A stretch of 44,579 nucleotides of DNA, from assembly GCA_003165315.1 (NCBI GenBank), contig PLSX01000012.1:3001-47579 (forward strand). Direction: 5' to 3'. The first letter of the stretch is position 1, and each line of letters starts with the position of its first letter. Both the position numbers and the translations under genes were made by a program. The notes under the pieces were generated by a model. It made no database searches and was not told the origin of the DNA. It saw only the letters and a program-made list of their open reading frames with translations. Shown one piece after another: positions 34,629 to 44,233 of this stretch. This DNA comes from Acidobacteriota bacterium (GTDB lineage Bacteria; Acidobacteriota; Terriglobia; UBA7540).

Positions 34629-37535
34629 ATGAAGCACAAGGTCACGCGCCGAACCTTTAATCTCTTGGCGGCCGGTACCGCGATTCGAGGGGATCGGTAT
34701 CTGGAAGCAATCCTCAATGCAAGCGGTCCATTGATGGTGGCCAACGGACAGAAGGAACAAAAAGCAACTCCGACGGGTGTTGTTCCTACCCCACGATGCT
34801 TCCTGATCAATGGCCGGCCGGAGTTCTTGATATCCGGTGCGATTCACTATCAGCGCTGCCCGCATGAGCTTTGGCGTGACCGCATGCTCCGTGCGAAGCG
34901 TGCCGGCGTGAATTGCATTGAGACTTACGTCTGCTGGAATTTCCACGAGTCGGAGGAAGGACGATTCGATTTCGGCGGCGATCGCAACATCGGCGAGTTC
35001 ATTGATACCTGTCACAATCTCGGCCTGTACTGTTTTTTGCGGGTCGGCCCTTTCATATGCGGAGAATGGGACGCTGGCGGGTATCCGGCCTGGTTGATCG
35101 CCAAACCTGGGGTCGAGTTTCGCACGACGAACTCGGTCGCGCTCCCCTCCATCCAACGCTGGTTTGAACGGTTGATCCCCGAAATAGCGAAGCGGCAAGT
35201 AACTCAGGGTGGTCCGGTCATCCTCGTCCAAGCTGAGAATGAATGGCTCTACTGCGATCGACCCGGTGGAATGGAGTACCTGCAGTTTCTTATCGTGACC
35301 CTGCGGAGTCTCGGCATTGAAGTGCCAATCACGGATTGTAACCACGACGTCGTGGTTCCTAATTCGCTGAAGACCATTGGCTTTTCGGAGAACGATGTCA
35401 AGGAGTTCCGCAAGCAATTTCCCGGAATGCCCGCATTAGTTTACGAACTCTACCCGGACGGGGGTGAAATTTGGGGCCAACCTCGGAAGATGCTCAACAG
35501 CTGTCCTCAAGAAGTCAGACAAAGGACGATGCAGGCTCTCTCTCTGCGCACTATGTTCAATTATTACACATTTCATGGGGGCACGAATTTCGGCTTCTGG
35601 GCGTGTAACACCTGGAACTCGGACCACTCCTTCATCACAACGAGATATTTTTGGTCCTCGCCCGTCGAGGAAGGCGGCGCACTCGACGAGATGTACTTCG
35701 CCACGAAGAGCAGCAATCTATTGGCGAACAATTTCCGGGAGTTCTTTTTCCAAGCCGATGAAATTCCCTCTCCGGTTTCGGCACAGGGGCCAGTGCGGTT
35801 AGTGCCTCTGGGGTCTCCCCAGGGCACGATGGTATTTGTGCTCCCATTGTACCCTTATCGGGAGGTTGCAAATTGGGATACAGCGGGTCGTTCGGCCAAT
35901 TTGTTTTCGCTTAGTGAAGATGCGCCTGGAGGAGAAATAGCCAATCAAGCAGGCGTCATTACCCTTCCTTCGGGACGAGCCCTTGCTCTTGCCGAGAGCA
36001 GCGCCTGCCCCATGCTGCTTCCGTTCGATTTCAAACTTGACGAGACCTGTCATATTGATTTCTCCAATGGAACAGTTTTTGGTTTTGGCGGAACTTCCTC
36101 CCGCCGCGTGCTCACGGTGCGGGGCGAGGCGGGGCGGCAGGGTGTACTCTCGGTGAATGGTCGGGTTGTTGAATTCTCCTTCCCCACCGAAGAGCCGGCC
36201 CAGGTAGCTGTTGGTGACACGACAATCCTGGCCATGTCATGCGAACTTGCAGACAGGACGTGGTTTGCCGAGGGCCGAATTGTAATCGGCCCCAACTTTG
36301 TGGGAGAGAGCAATGAAGGGAAAAACGAGTGTTGGGTGGGACAGGATTCGAACGTGGTCTGCACCGTGTCAAATGACGGGACCTATCACCGTTCACTAGT
36401 CTCGCGGAAACCGGGGAGCGCCGGGGTGAAGATACTGCCCGAATGGCGCGCCCGAGGATTCGAAGAGATCGATGGCGGAGGTGAGGGGTGGCGAGATATT
36501 CCCGACCCAAAGTCCGTTGAGGAGTTGGGTGCGTACCATGGCTATACGTGGTACAGCGCCAACTACGATTCCGTCAGCTCGCGTTCGACCAATTTGTTCT
36601 TCACGCACGCAGCCGACCGGATCAGGGTGTTCCTGCAAGGGCGTTTCGTGGGGGTTTGGGGGACTGGTTCCGGCGCGATCCGCGACCCTTTGCCCATTGA
36701 ATTAGGGAAGGGAAGAAACGAGTTTATCTTTCTCTGTGACAATATGGGCCGAACTTCCGAGGGAAAGGTCGACGACCGAAAGGGGATTACCGGGCCTGCC
36801 TATCTCGATGCAGTCACTGTGCCGCTTGGGCCCGGCGATTGGTCCGCGCTTTCCACCGCCCCCAACGATAGCTGGGAGTTTCGGACCCATCGAAGTTATA
36901 CAGGTGCAACCAATTTCCGTTTTTCGGAGGTGCGCGCTCGCGTCGAACTCGGGAATGACCAGGGAGTGCTGCTGTCATTGCGCTGGGTTCCGCAATACAC
37001 CTGGGTTTATGTGAACGGCCACCTGATTGGGGAACATGGTGGCGACGACCCCCTTCTGAGCGGGTTCTGTTTCAAAAATTATACTCTGGACCCTTGGCTG
37101 GAAGGCGACCAAACAGAGATCCGCCTGGTCTTTTTCGGCGGCCCGGTCGGCGACTGGACTGAGCATGTGCGCTTGTTCGCGTACAAGAGGGAAAATGTAG
37201 TAAGAGGGTGGCGTTTCAAGTCTTGGGAGAGGCCGAAGGGCGCTGCAAAGGTTGGACCCACGCTCCCAGCGTGGTGGGATTGTGAATTCCCCAAGCCTGA
37301 CCTGCCAGGACCACTTTTCTTAGCCACCCAAGGCCTCAGCAAGGGACAGGCGTATTTGAATGGGGAAGCCCTCGGAAGGTATTGGGAAATCGGCCCTCAG
37401 CATAGCCTTTACATGCCGGAACCGTGGATAAGAGATCAAAACCTGCTGGCCGTATTCGATGAGGAGGGTAAGTCACCCGATCGAGTTTATCTCTTGCGTG
37501 ATGCTCGTTGCCCAATCCGCCGAGTTCTGGCGTGA
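34629..37535 (+). CDS. Tat-exported GH35-like beta-galactosidase
   Basis: 968 residues from ATG 34629 with AGGAG five bases upstream; an in-frame ATG at 34596 is less well supported. The N-terminus has a twin-arginine motif, VTRRTFNLLAAG. The GH35 domain (about 45-380) shows FLISGAIHYQRCP, WRDRMLRAKRAGVNCIETYV, NFHESEEGRFDF, RVGPFICGEWDAGGYPAWL, acid/base Glu205 in ILVQAENEW, probable nucleophile Glu273 in LVYELYPDGGEIWG, and FHGGTNFGFW. Jelly-roll and sandwich domains fill the C-terminal 550 residues. The family releases terminal beta-galactose. First gene of the plus-strand operon; a folded, Tat-exported product acting in the periplasm or outside is inferred. Confidence 0.9.
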   Translation: MKHKVTRRTFNLLAAGTAIRGDRYLEAILNASGPLMVANGQKEQKATPTGVVPTPRCFLINGRPEFLISGAIHYQRCPHELWRDRMLRAKRAGVNCIETYVCWNFHESEEGRFDFGGDRNIGEFIDTCHNLGLYCFLRVGPFICGEWDAGGYPAWLIAKPGVEFRTTNSVALPSIQRWFERLIPEIAKRQVTQGGPVILVQAENEWLYCDRPGGMEYLQFLIVTLRSLGIEVPITDCNHDVVVPNSLKTIGFSENDVKEFRKQFPGMPALVYELYPDGGEIWGQPRKMLNSCPQEVRQRTMQALSLRTMFNYYTFHGGTNFGFWACNTWNSDHSFITTRYFWSSPVEEGGALDEMYFATKSSNLLANNFREFFFQADEIPSPVSAQGPVRLVPLGSPQGTMVFVLPLYPYREVANWDTAGRSANLFSLSEDAPGGEIANQAGVITLPSGRALALAESSACPMLLPFDFKLDETCHIDFSNGTVFGFGGTSSRRVLTVRGEAGRQGVLSVNGRVVEFSFPTEEPAQVAVGDTTILAMSCELADRTWFAEGRIVIGPNFVGESNEGKNECWVGQDSNVVCTVSNDGTYHRSLVSRKPGSAGVKILPEWRARGFEEIDGGGEGWRDIPDPKSVEELGAYHGYTWYSANYDSVSSRSTNLFFTHAADRIRVFLQGRFVGVWGTGSGAIRDPLPIELGKGRNEFIFLCDNMGRTSEGKVDDRKGITGPAYLDAVTVPLGPGDWSALSTAPNDSWEFRTHRSYTGATNFRFSEVRARVELGNDQGVLLSLRWVPQYTWVYVNGHLIGEHGGDDPLLSGFCFKNYTLDPWLEGDQTEIRLVFFGGPVGDWTEHVRLFAYKRENVVRGWRFKSWERPKGAAKVGPTLPAWWDCEFPKPDLPGPLFLATQGLSKGQAYLNGEALGRYWEIGPQHSLYMPEPWIRDQNLLAVFDEEGKSPDRVYLLRDARCPIRRVLA

Positions 37536-37592
37536 AGATGACATCCGGGGATTCCTGTCTGGAGGAAAGTCGAGATTTCTTGAGGAAAGGAC

Positions 37593-39887
37593 ATTAACAT
37601 CACACGTCGTTCATTTGGTCGAATCCTAAGTGGAGCCACATTTTGCGGATCGAGCTTCATCCGCGCCGCAATCGCAACGCCCGAGGGCGTCCTGATAGAA
37701 TCGGGTGGAAAGGCGATTTTTCCCTTTGGTGCGCACGTTTACCGTGAGCCACATCTTCCTCTTGAGCAGTTGCTCGCCGACTTGCCCATCCTGAAACGTT
37801 TGGGCTTCAACATGATCAAGATTCAGGAAGTCTGGGGCTACGATGAGTGCCATGAGGGTCAGATCAACTTATCGAACGTCTCTCAGGTGGTATCAGACGC
37901 CAGGCAGAACAATTTGCGGGTCTACTTCGGCATAACCATGGAGAATCCTCCGGCGTGGTTGTGGAAGAAGTATCCCGACGCCAGCATGGTCTATGAGACG
38001 GGACAATCTCACAATGATCCCACGCAATATGTTCTTCCTGCCGATGGGAAGCCTGGCCCGTGCTGGCACCATCCCGGGGCGCGTGAGGTCGCGATTCGTT
38101 TCATTGAAGCTGTCGGCCGGGAGATCGGAAAATACGACAACATCTGCGTTTGGAACCTCTTCCAAGAAATTGGGCTTTGGTCCATGCGTCCAGGATATTT
38201 GGGCCTCTGCTATTGCAACTATACCCTTCAGGAGTTCCGAAAGTGGTTGCGCATCCGATACAAAGAGATTGCAGAACTCAACAATGCCTGGAGGTGTGCT
38301 TATGGCGATTGGGATGAAGTTGAACCGCCCCGCTCTTCACCCAGAGTCCCCTCCATGATCGACTGGCGCTATTTCATGGATGACATTTACCTGGCGGATG
38401 TATTGAAGTGGAAGGGGGACGCATTCCGGCGGAGCGATCCTCTGCACCGTCCGATCCTTGCGCACGTAGGAGGGGTTACTACAGGAAGTACAAGGGAATG
38501 GCGCTACGCTGAACAACTCGATATCCTGGGTTCATCTTGTTACCCGGCGTGGGGTGAGCTTGACCCCTGGGATGCTAATTTACCCTCTCCTGAAAAACCT
38601 CTTACCGAAGCACAGGCCGTCAATCACGAACTTGAAGGCCTGATCATGAACTTCGATCATCTGCGGTCATCCAGCCATAGTGGCGAGATCTGGACCGCTG
38701 AACTTCAAGGAGGCCCGATTGTCACGGGTTTGGGGCGTCGAAGGGTTCCCGACGCAGCGGATATTCGACGCTGGGTGCTGGGCTGCCTTTCCACGGGTGT
38801 TCACGGCATCTGTTTCTGGAATCATCGCCCGGAAATATTCTGGGAAGAAGGCTATGGCTTTAGCCTGCTCGATTGGGGTTCGGACACTTCGGCCCGCGCC
38901 GAAGAGGCAGCCCGGTTGACTAAGGCCATCAATGCTCATGCGGAACTTTTCGCCAAGGGTAAACACAGTGAGCCAACTGCAGGTATTCTATTGAACGAGG
39001 GCTTGTATCATTTCGCTGAGGCTTCGCAGCATGAAGCGCTCCACCACCTGCAGTTTACCATCCAGGGGATCTGGAAATCACTGTGGCTGGAGGGCATCCC
39101 TTGTGGTTTCGTGGATGCTGCCACGTTTCCAATGCAATCGAGTAGGTGGAGAGTGCTGATAATGCCATTCCCCCTCGCGCTCAGCGCGGGCCTGATAGAG
39201 GCTCTACAGCGGTACGTGCGCAAAGGTGGAACTGTCATTGCGGAAGCCTGCCCAGGACGGTTTGACGAGTATGGAATCGGGCGGAAGGAAGCCATGATGC
39301 CCGGTGTGTCGGAACTGTTCGGAGCCGCCCACCAAGGAGTGTTTCTGATCCGTGAGCCGAACAAAGGCACGAAGTGGACTGCCTGGAATCTGGCCCCGCG
39401 GGACCTCCGCGGATATCAAGACCTCGTGGGCGTAGGAGACTTCTCTTCCCAACGTGTTTTCCCGGCCTATTATCTCCAAACCCTTACGCCCACAACTGGA
39501 AAGCCCATCTTGAAGTATTGCGACGAGGTTGCTGGATGTATAAACAACTACGGGGAAGGTCGTGCCTATCTCGTGGGGACCTTATTGGGACATGGGGTTG
39601 CCGGTTACAGTGATCAGCGGAACGCAAAATTCCTGGCGGCTTTGCTCAGGCAAGCGGACGTTGCTTCGGATAGCATTGGCGCGCTCAAACGCCGGCGGCG
39701 AACCCTGGGGAATCAGGCTGCTTGGTTCTTGTTTAACCAGACCGATAAACAAGTGGACCAGGAAGTGCCCATCGAGGGATATAGGTTGGCTTGGGATTTG
39801 TTGGGCGGCGAGTTACCGTCACTCGGAGGACGAGTCCATTGCAAGGTGGAGGCCTTCGACGTCAAGTGTCTTGTGCTGGAGGCGTAG
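37593..39887 (+). CDS. Tat-exported GH42-like beta-galactosidase with apparent ATT start
   Basis: 764 residues if initiated at ATT 37593. The first ATG/GTG/TTG in frame is TTG 37770, which would delete the first barrel strand and the export signal. Upstream of it the frame encodes a Tat motif (NITRRSFGRILSG) and the GH42 start (KAIFPFGAHVYREPHLPLEQ); an in-frame stop at 37581 closes off anything earlier, and GAGG lies seven bases before the ATT. The catalytic domain shows LPILKRLGFNMIKIQEVWGY, acid/base Glu192 in WNLFQEIGLW, and probable nucleophile Glu370 in IWTAELQGGP, followed by a trimerisation-like domain (RVLIMPFPLALS). The usual Asn before the acid/base Glu is Gln191. The coding frame begins 57 bases after the GH35 gene. 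Confidence 0.82.
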   Translation: MNITRRSFGRILSGATFCGSSFIRAAIATPEGVLIESGGKAIFPFGAHVYREPHLPLEQLLADLPILKRLGFNMIKIQEVWGYDECHEGQINLSNVSQVVSDARQNNLRVYFGITMENPPAWLWKKYPDASMVYETGQSHNDPTQYVLPADGKPGPCWHHPGAREVAIRFIEAVGREIGKYDNICVWNLFQEIGLWSMRPGYLGLCYCNYTLQEFRKWLRIRYKEIAELNNAWRCAYGDWDEVEPPRSSPRVPSMIDWRYFMDDIYLADVLKWKGDAFRRSDPLHRPILAHVGGVTTGSTREWRYAEQLDILGSSCYPAWGELDPWDANLPSPEKPLTEAQAVNHELEGLIMNFDHLRSSSHSGEIWTAELQGGPIVTGLGRRRVPDAADIRRWVLGCLSTGVHGICFWNHRPEIFWEEGYGFSLLDWGSDTSARAEEAARLTKAINAHAELFAKGKHSEPTAGILLNEGLYHFAEASQHEALHHLQFTIQGIWKSLWLEGIPCGFVDAATFPMQSSRWRVLIMPFPLALSAGLIEALQRYVRKGGTVIAEACPGRFDEYGIGRKEAMMPGVSELFGAAHQGVFLIREPNKGTKWTAWNLAPRDLRGYQDLVGVGDFSSQRVFPAYYLQTLTPTTGKPILKYCDEVAGCINNYGEGRAYLVGTLLGHGVAGYSDQRNAKFLAALLRQADVASDSIGALKRRRRTLGNQAAWFLFNQTDKQVDQEVPIEGYRLAWDLLGGELPSLGGRVHCKVEAFDVKCLVLEA

Positions 39888-40183
39888 CACACTAATGAGA
39901 GGCCACAGTACTTAGGGAAATCACGCTTCGGATTTCATATGGCCCTTCACTCGATCAGGTAAGGACACTATTGCCACATGCGGAGGTACGGCATAGACTC
40001 CGACCGCAGAAAAATAAGAGCCTTTGAGAGTCAAGCCGATGCAGGATGTGGCCCTGCTGCAAAAGAACTTGGCTTACGGAAAAAAGACGCGGTGTTCCGC
40101 GAGGGGATACGGCTGATCTCCTCGGGCATCCCTGGCACCGGCAGGATTTCAAGTCGTCAGCTTGGGAAAGGACGGTCTGATTT
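39888..40183. other. Intergenic gap within the Tat-glycosidase operon
   Basis: 296 bases with no recognisable gene; a 69-codon frame (39978-40187) has no domain or plausible ribosome site. No terminator was identified. AAAGGACGG near 40160 may serve as ribosome site for the next gene. Confidence 0.5.
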
Positions 40184-41953
40184 GTGAGCGACCCGAATGA
40201 ACTACCCGTTTCAACGATCACGCGTAGGAGGTTCATGCAGGCTTCCGCGGCAACGTTGGGTGGCATGCTGGTGCCAGGCGCAGGCCTACCCGATTCGGCG
40301 CCCGACTTAACGATTTGCCCCAAATCGACTCCTCCCGCCCGCAAACTCTGTGCTTTCCGAATGGAAGAGCTCACCTCATTTAGCTGGGATATGCGGCTTA
40401 CCCTAACCTGCCTGCAAGGTTTGGTGAATAGGTCGCAGCCTCGCCTTTATCTGGTGCACGATTACTACGACGAACTTTGGTTGGACTGGCTACGCGAACG
40501 CGGTGACATAGATGAAGTAAACTGGCTGGAAATTGCAGACGTATTTGGGCGTTTCCTTCCGGAAGCCAAAGTAGTTTTTGTGACAGATCCTGCGATTCCA
40601 GCCAGCATCAACGTGGCCACGATGCTGGCGAGCGTTCATGATGGGTTAGTTGCAACCCCCAGGATAGCCAGTCAATTCGACCTGCCCATGGGACATTTGC
40701 CGGATTCCTGGAACATGGGCATGGACCTCGGTTTCATGAACTGGAAGCGGGACGTGGATGCCTACCGTTGGGTGTTTGAGAAGATTGGCGATCAACTTTC
40801 CCGCCGGGCCCTGGCTATTCTCGACCCGCATGAGGTTGCCCTGCGAGACTACCTGCTGGAATTCAAAATCCCAATCCTCTGGATATCGGGGCCCCAGGAC
40901 GTGTCGAAACAAGCGCAAGCGTCACCGGCAGAGGAGAAAGAATTTGCGCGCGAAACCCTCATGAAATGGCCTGCCAATATTCCCTGTTTCGGCTGGCCGG
41001 GAAGCGGCGACGATCCGCAGGGTGGGATTGCCGAGTGGGAGGGAGTCCGCCTTTTGAGCGAGTGTGGCAAGTTCGAGCTCTGCACCGGATACGATGGATA
41101 CTCGCCAACCGTGGGAAATCTATCGGTTCATTCGGGAACATCAGCCAAGGTGCAGCAGACGATTCCCCCCACCGTGCGACTTCAGCATGACAAAGTCTAT
41201 TTCTGCTTTACGCGCTCCGACGGGGACGGTTGGAACTTTCAACGTCACTACTACCGAAAACTCTTTACGGACCGAGCACATGGCCGCGTACCCCTCGGCT
41301 GGCAAATGAATCCTGCTGCGCTCGATGGCCAGCCAGATATTGTGGACTATTTCTTTAAACACGCGAAGGCCGGCGACTGTTTTGTGAATGCCCTTTCGGG
41401 TGTGGGTTACATCCACGAGGATGTTTACGCCAACAATTACCCGCCCGATCAGCGGGAACAGATATGGAATGACTTCGTCCGGCTTTCGGGCATTTATCGC
41501 GCCCGGCTGGATGCCACCGTCATGTCAACCTTGGCGGAAATGTCGCCAGAACGGTTGGCGCTTCTGGCGCGAATCCCAGGGATAAAGGGAATATTTGCAA
41601 ATTATGGTAGGACCCACGTCACTACCCCCGATAACACGAACATTATAGTTGGCGGGGTTCCGGTCTTCAGGTCAGTCAATAACGGCCCTGCCTCCGGATA
41701 TAATTGGACCCCTTCCGCCCGACGGGAGGCAGAATTCTCAATGATTAACGAAATAAAGCGTCGCACGCCACTCCAACGGCCTGCCTTCCTGCACGTCTTC
41801 CTGGGCAATTGGCTGACGGACTTGGAAATGGCAGAGAACATCGCGAAGGGCCTGGGACCAGAATACATAGCTGTCCGACCCGATCAGTTGGTGCCGCTGT
41901 TTGAGCAACATGTGGAGCAGGTGGTTTCATTTTGGAGAGATGGAATGGTATAA
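40184..41953 (+). CDS. Tat-exported GxGYxYP-family putative glycoside hydrolase
   Basis: 589 residues from GTG 40184. A twin-arginine signal is clear (ITRRRFMQASAATLGGMLVPG). The rest resembles the GxGYxYP family of predicted glycosidases: an N-terminal part with MRLTLTCLQGLVNRSQPRLYL, a central YFCFTRSDGDGWNFQ, and the name-giving motif in the form SGVGYIHEDVY, where the family's Tyr-Pro is His-Glu. The C-terminal part contains FLHVFLGNWLTDLEMAENIAKGL. The substrate of the family is not established. It is third in the operon, so action on the same galactoside-rich material as its neighbours is inferred. Confidence 0.75.
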   Translation: MSDPNELPVSTITRRRFMQASAATLGGMLVPGAGLPDSAPDLTICPKSTPPARKLCAFRMEELTSFSWDMRLTLTCLQGLVNRSQPRLYLVHDYYDELWLDWLRERGDIDEVNWLEIADVFGRFLPEAKVVFVTDPAIPASINVATMLASVHDGLVATPRIASQFDLPMGHLPDSWNMGMDLGFMNWKRDVDAYRWVFEKIGDQLSRRALAILDPHEVALRDYLLEFKIPILWISGPQDVSKQAQASPAEEKEFARETLMKWPANIPCFGWPGSGDDPQGGIAEWEGVRLLSECGKFELCTGYDGYSPTVGNLSVHSGTSAKVQQTIPPTVRLQHDKVYFCFTRSDGDGWNFQRHYYRKLFTDRAHGRVPLGWQMNPAALDGQPDIVDYFFKHAKAGDCFVNALSGVGYIHEDVYANNYPPDQREQIWNDFVRLSGIYRARLDATVMSTLAEMSPERLALLARIPGIKGIFANYGRTHVTTPDNTNIIVGGVPVFRSVNNGPASGYNWTPSARREAEFSMINEIKRRTPLQRPAFLHVFLGNWLTDLEMAENIAKGLGPEYIAVRPDQLVPLFEQHVEQVVSFWRDGMV

Positions 41954-42071
41954 GGACGCCCATCAGTTGTACCCCGGAGCGGACTGGAGTACAAAAAGGG
42001 CCAGCTTGGGTCGAGCGCGGAACCTCCGGATTAGTTGACCGTATGCTTTCCCAGCTCAATGGTGAGGGACG

Positions 42072-43661
42072 ATGTTGAACAATCGCGTCAGTCGGCGGAA
42101 TTTCATTGCGGGAATCTCAGCAACCTCGGCGGCGTGCTTGTTGAGCCGGGCCGGGCCGGGCGCCCAGGAGCCGGGAACGGACCTTTCCGAAACGCGTGTC
42201 AATCTGGTACCGGACGCCCCGGGTCGGGCACCGAGCTATTATTGCAGCTGGACGACGCAAGTTTATGACATGGCGCTCCCGCTGACGGTGCAACAGTACG
42301 CCGATCTCCCCGACGACGAGTTGACCAAGCGTTCTGAGCGCGCGCTGGATGAGGTTCACGTCTTCGGATCGCACGGCCAGGCCAGAGAGTTCTACCCGCG
42401 CCTGCGCAGTGACCTTTACTTTCTATTCGACGACGGGTGGGAGATGGGTGGCGCCGCAACATTCCGCCTGGATGAGGCAAAGTTCCCCTCGTTCGCGGAC
42501 AACAACCTTGGCCGCCTGAACGACGCAGTCCGCAAGCTCGGCTGGCGTGGCGCCGCCTACTGGTGCAGCAGTCCGCCCGGCGGCGAAGCGGACCGGTGGA
42601 TTGCCCGGTTGTTGAAGCAATACGCGGTTGCATACGTCAAGATCGACGGCGGCGACACGGACTTTACCCTGAAGAAAATGACGCGCGAATTCGGGGCACC
42701 GACCGTTTTTGAGCATGCCAACGGCGAACCCCCGCTAAATGGCGACTGGCGATCACTCGGACGTGTCGCTCCGCCCAAGCAGGGTCCTGCTCGGATCGAG
42801 ATGTTAAAGGGCGCCGACGTTTATCGCACCTACGACACCACCACCCAACTTGCCATTCCCACCACCCTCGACCGCATTGCCCATCTTCTGGCGGCGGCAC
42901 AGGGACAATCCGAAATCCAGGCGCTCCTCAACGTGGATGACGAGCCTTATGTCTCGGCAGCGCTTGGCTGTACTGTTAGTATTCTGCGCCATCCGGTACG
43001 GTCCGTGCCGCCGGGGCAGGTGGCCGACGTAACCTCCAATGGCCCGCGCGACGTTAACCGCCGCCTCGATGAGGTCACCCGCGCCGTGCTCTGGCAAAGG
43101 CTCGCCGAGCCCTATTCGGCAGGCCGCGGCTTTCTTCGGGTTGGCGATGATCTCTTGACTGACGGGTGGAATTTCGCCCCCAAGGACACGTGGTACAAGG
43201 ACGTGGTGGGCCATACGGCGTTTCAAAGTGCGCCGGGACGGATTGCTCGCAACCTCGATCTGCCGGAGGTTGCAGCGTCCGGGCTCAAACCGTTTGTGCT
43301 TGCTGCACGCTTTCCAAACGGGGCGGTCGCGCTGGCGACCCAAGGCCGGATAGCGGGCGGCGAGCAATGGTCTGAGCCACGCGCAACCGTCACACTCAAT
43401 CTCGCAGACGCCTCCGGTCCTGTCGGTATTTTCGGCCGCTTCGATGCGCTCACCCTGGTATTCGATAGGCCCATGGTAGGCCAGCGCTTCCTCGCGCAGG
43501 ACCTCGCGGGAAGCAGGGCCGTGGATATTACGCGCCGGGTGCGGACGACCGGCGCCAAGGTGACGATTCCGGGAGAGATTATCGACGATGTCGGCTTGGC
43601 GAACAGGACTTGGGATGACATCTCGGACCCCGGTCTTGTTCTGGTTCGCGCCGGGAACTAA
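42072..43661 (+). CDS. Tat-exported clan GH-D-like (alpha-galactosidase-type) hydrolase
   Basis: 529 residues from ATG 42072, with GAGGG just upstream. Twin-arginine signal VSRRNFIAGISATSAACLLS. The barrel carries the clan GH-D order of motifs: YFLFDDGWEMG (substrate-binding Asp pair), LGWRGAAYWC, VAYVKIDGGDTD with probable nucleophile Asp192, and YRTYDTT with probable acid/base Asp255, the equivalents of the KxD and RxxxD motifs of GH27/GH36. A C-terminal beta-domain (about 400-525) follows. Overall similarity to characterised GH27/36 enzymes looks low, so the exact family is uncertain. Last gene of the operon, 118 bases after the GxGYxYP gene. Confidence 0.72.
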   Translation: MLNNRVSRRNFIAGISATSAACLLSRAGPGAQEPGTDLSETRVNLVPDAPGRAPSYYCSWTTQVYDMALPLTVQQYADLPDDELTKRSERALDEVHVFGSHGQAREFYPRLRSDLYFLFDDGWEMGGAATFRLDEAKFPSFADNNLGRLNDAVRKLGWRGAAYWCSSPPGGEADRWIARLLKQYAVAYVKIDGGDTDFTLKKMTREFGAPTVFEHANGEPPLNGDWRSLGRVAPPKQGPARIEMLKGADVYRTYDTTTQLAIPTTLDRIAHLLAAAQGQSEIQALLNVDDEPYVSAALGCTVSILRHPVRSVPPGQVADVTSNGPRDVNRRLDEVTRAVLWQRLAEPYSAGRGFLRVGDDLLTDGWNFAPKDTWYKDVVGHTAFQSAPGRIARNLDLPEVAASGLKPFVLAARFPNGAVALATQGRIAGGEQWSEPRATVTLNLADASGPVGIFGRFDALTLVFDRPMVGQRFLAQDLAGSRAVDITRRVRTTGAKVTIPGEIIDDVGLANRTWDDISDPGLVLVRAGN

Positions 43662-44160
43662 CCCGGCACAGATGAATCCAGAAGACCCGACCCAGAGCCC
43701 ATTCTCGGCTGCATACTCGTGCGTTTCAAAAGGCTAACCCGGCGCAGTCGTGCCAAAACCTCCCAGGTTGTCCCCAGGCGAACGAACGCAATGCAAAACT
43801 CGGTAGAAATAGAAGGGCTTGGCGCGTAGAGGCAATCTAAAAGGACCAAGGACGATCCTGTGGCAATATTGACCCCCCGGAAGTCCCAAGGGAATAAACC
43901 TTCGGCGACATGCAGCCTTTTGTCGCACCCCAAATTCTTGCCCATTGTGCTTCGATAGGATACGCGACACAAGACCAACTTGCCCATGCGAAAATACATC
44001 CCACACGCATATCAACTCACAGTAGGCCAAAATCAATCCCCCCTAAATTGCACAAAAATAGTTAGTAAGTGGTCGGCCTGGGCAGGTGCGAACTGGCGAC
44101 CCCCGGATTGGTAGACCCTTGGTCGAAGGGTTTCATAATCGCTGTAAGTTATTGATAAGA
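43662..44160. other. Non-coding region between the last glycosidase and tRNA-Arg
   Basis: No gene is supported; minus-strand frames at 43658-44036 lack domains. It contains the tRNA-like fragment at 44075-44118 and a small stem (ACCCTT/AAGGGT, about 44115-44131). Confidence 0.5.
44075..44118 (-). pseudogene. Possible second tRNA 3'-half remnant
   Basis: ggcctgggcaggtgcgaac, then tggcgacccccggattggtaga, resembles the intact tRNA-Arg 3' half (ggcctggggggattcgaac ... cgacctacggtttagga) with several substitutions. On the minus strand a T-arm-like GCCAG-TTCGCAC-CTGCC can be drawn with one mispair. It could instead derive from another tRNA. Confidence 0.35.

Positions 44161-44233
<73 letters not shown>

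Noticed and set aside
39978..40187. 69-codon frame before the GxGYxYP gene
   Set aside because: No domain and no start context; overlaps the start of a well-supported gene.
43658..44036. Minus-strand frames between the last glycosidase and the tRNA
   Set aside because: Two overlapping frames of 100-113 codons without domains or ribosome sites; not supported.
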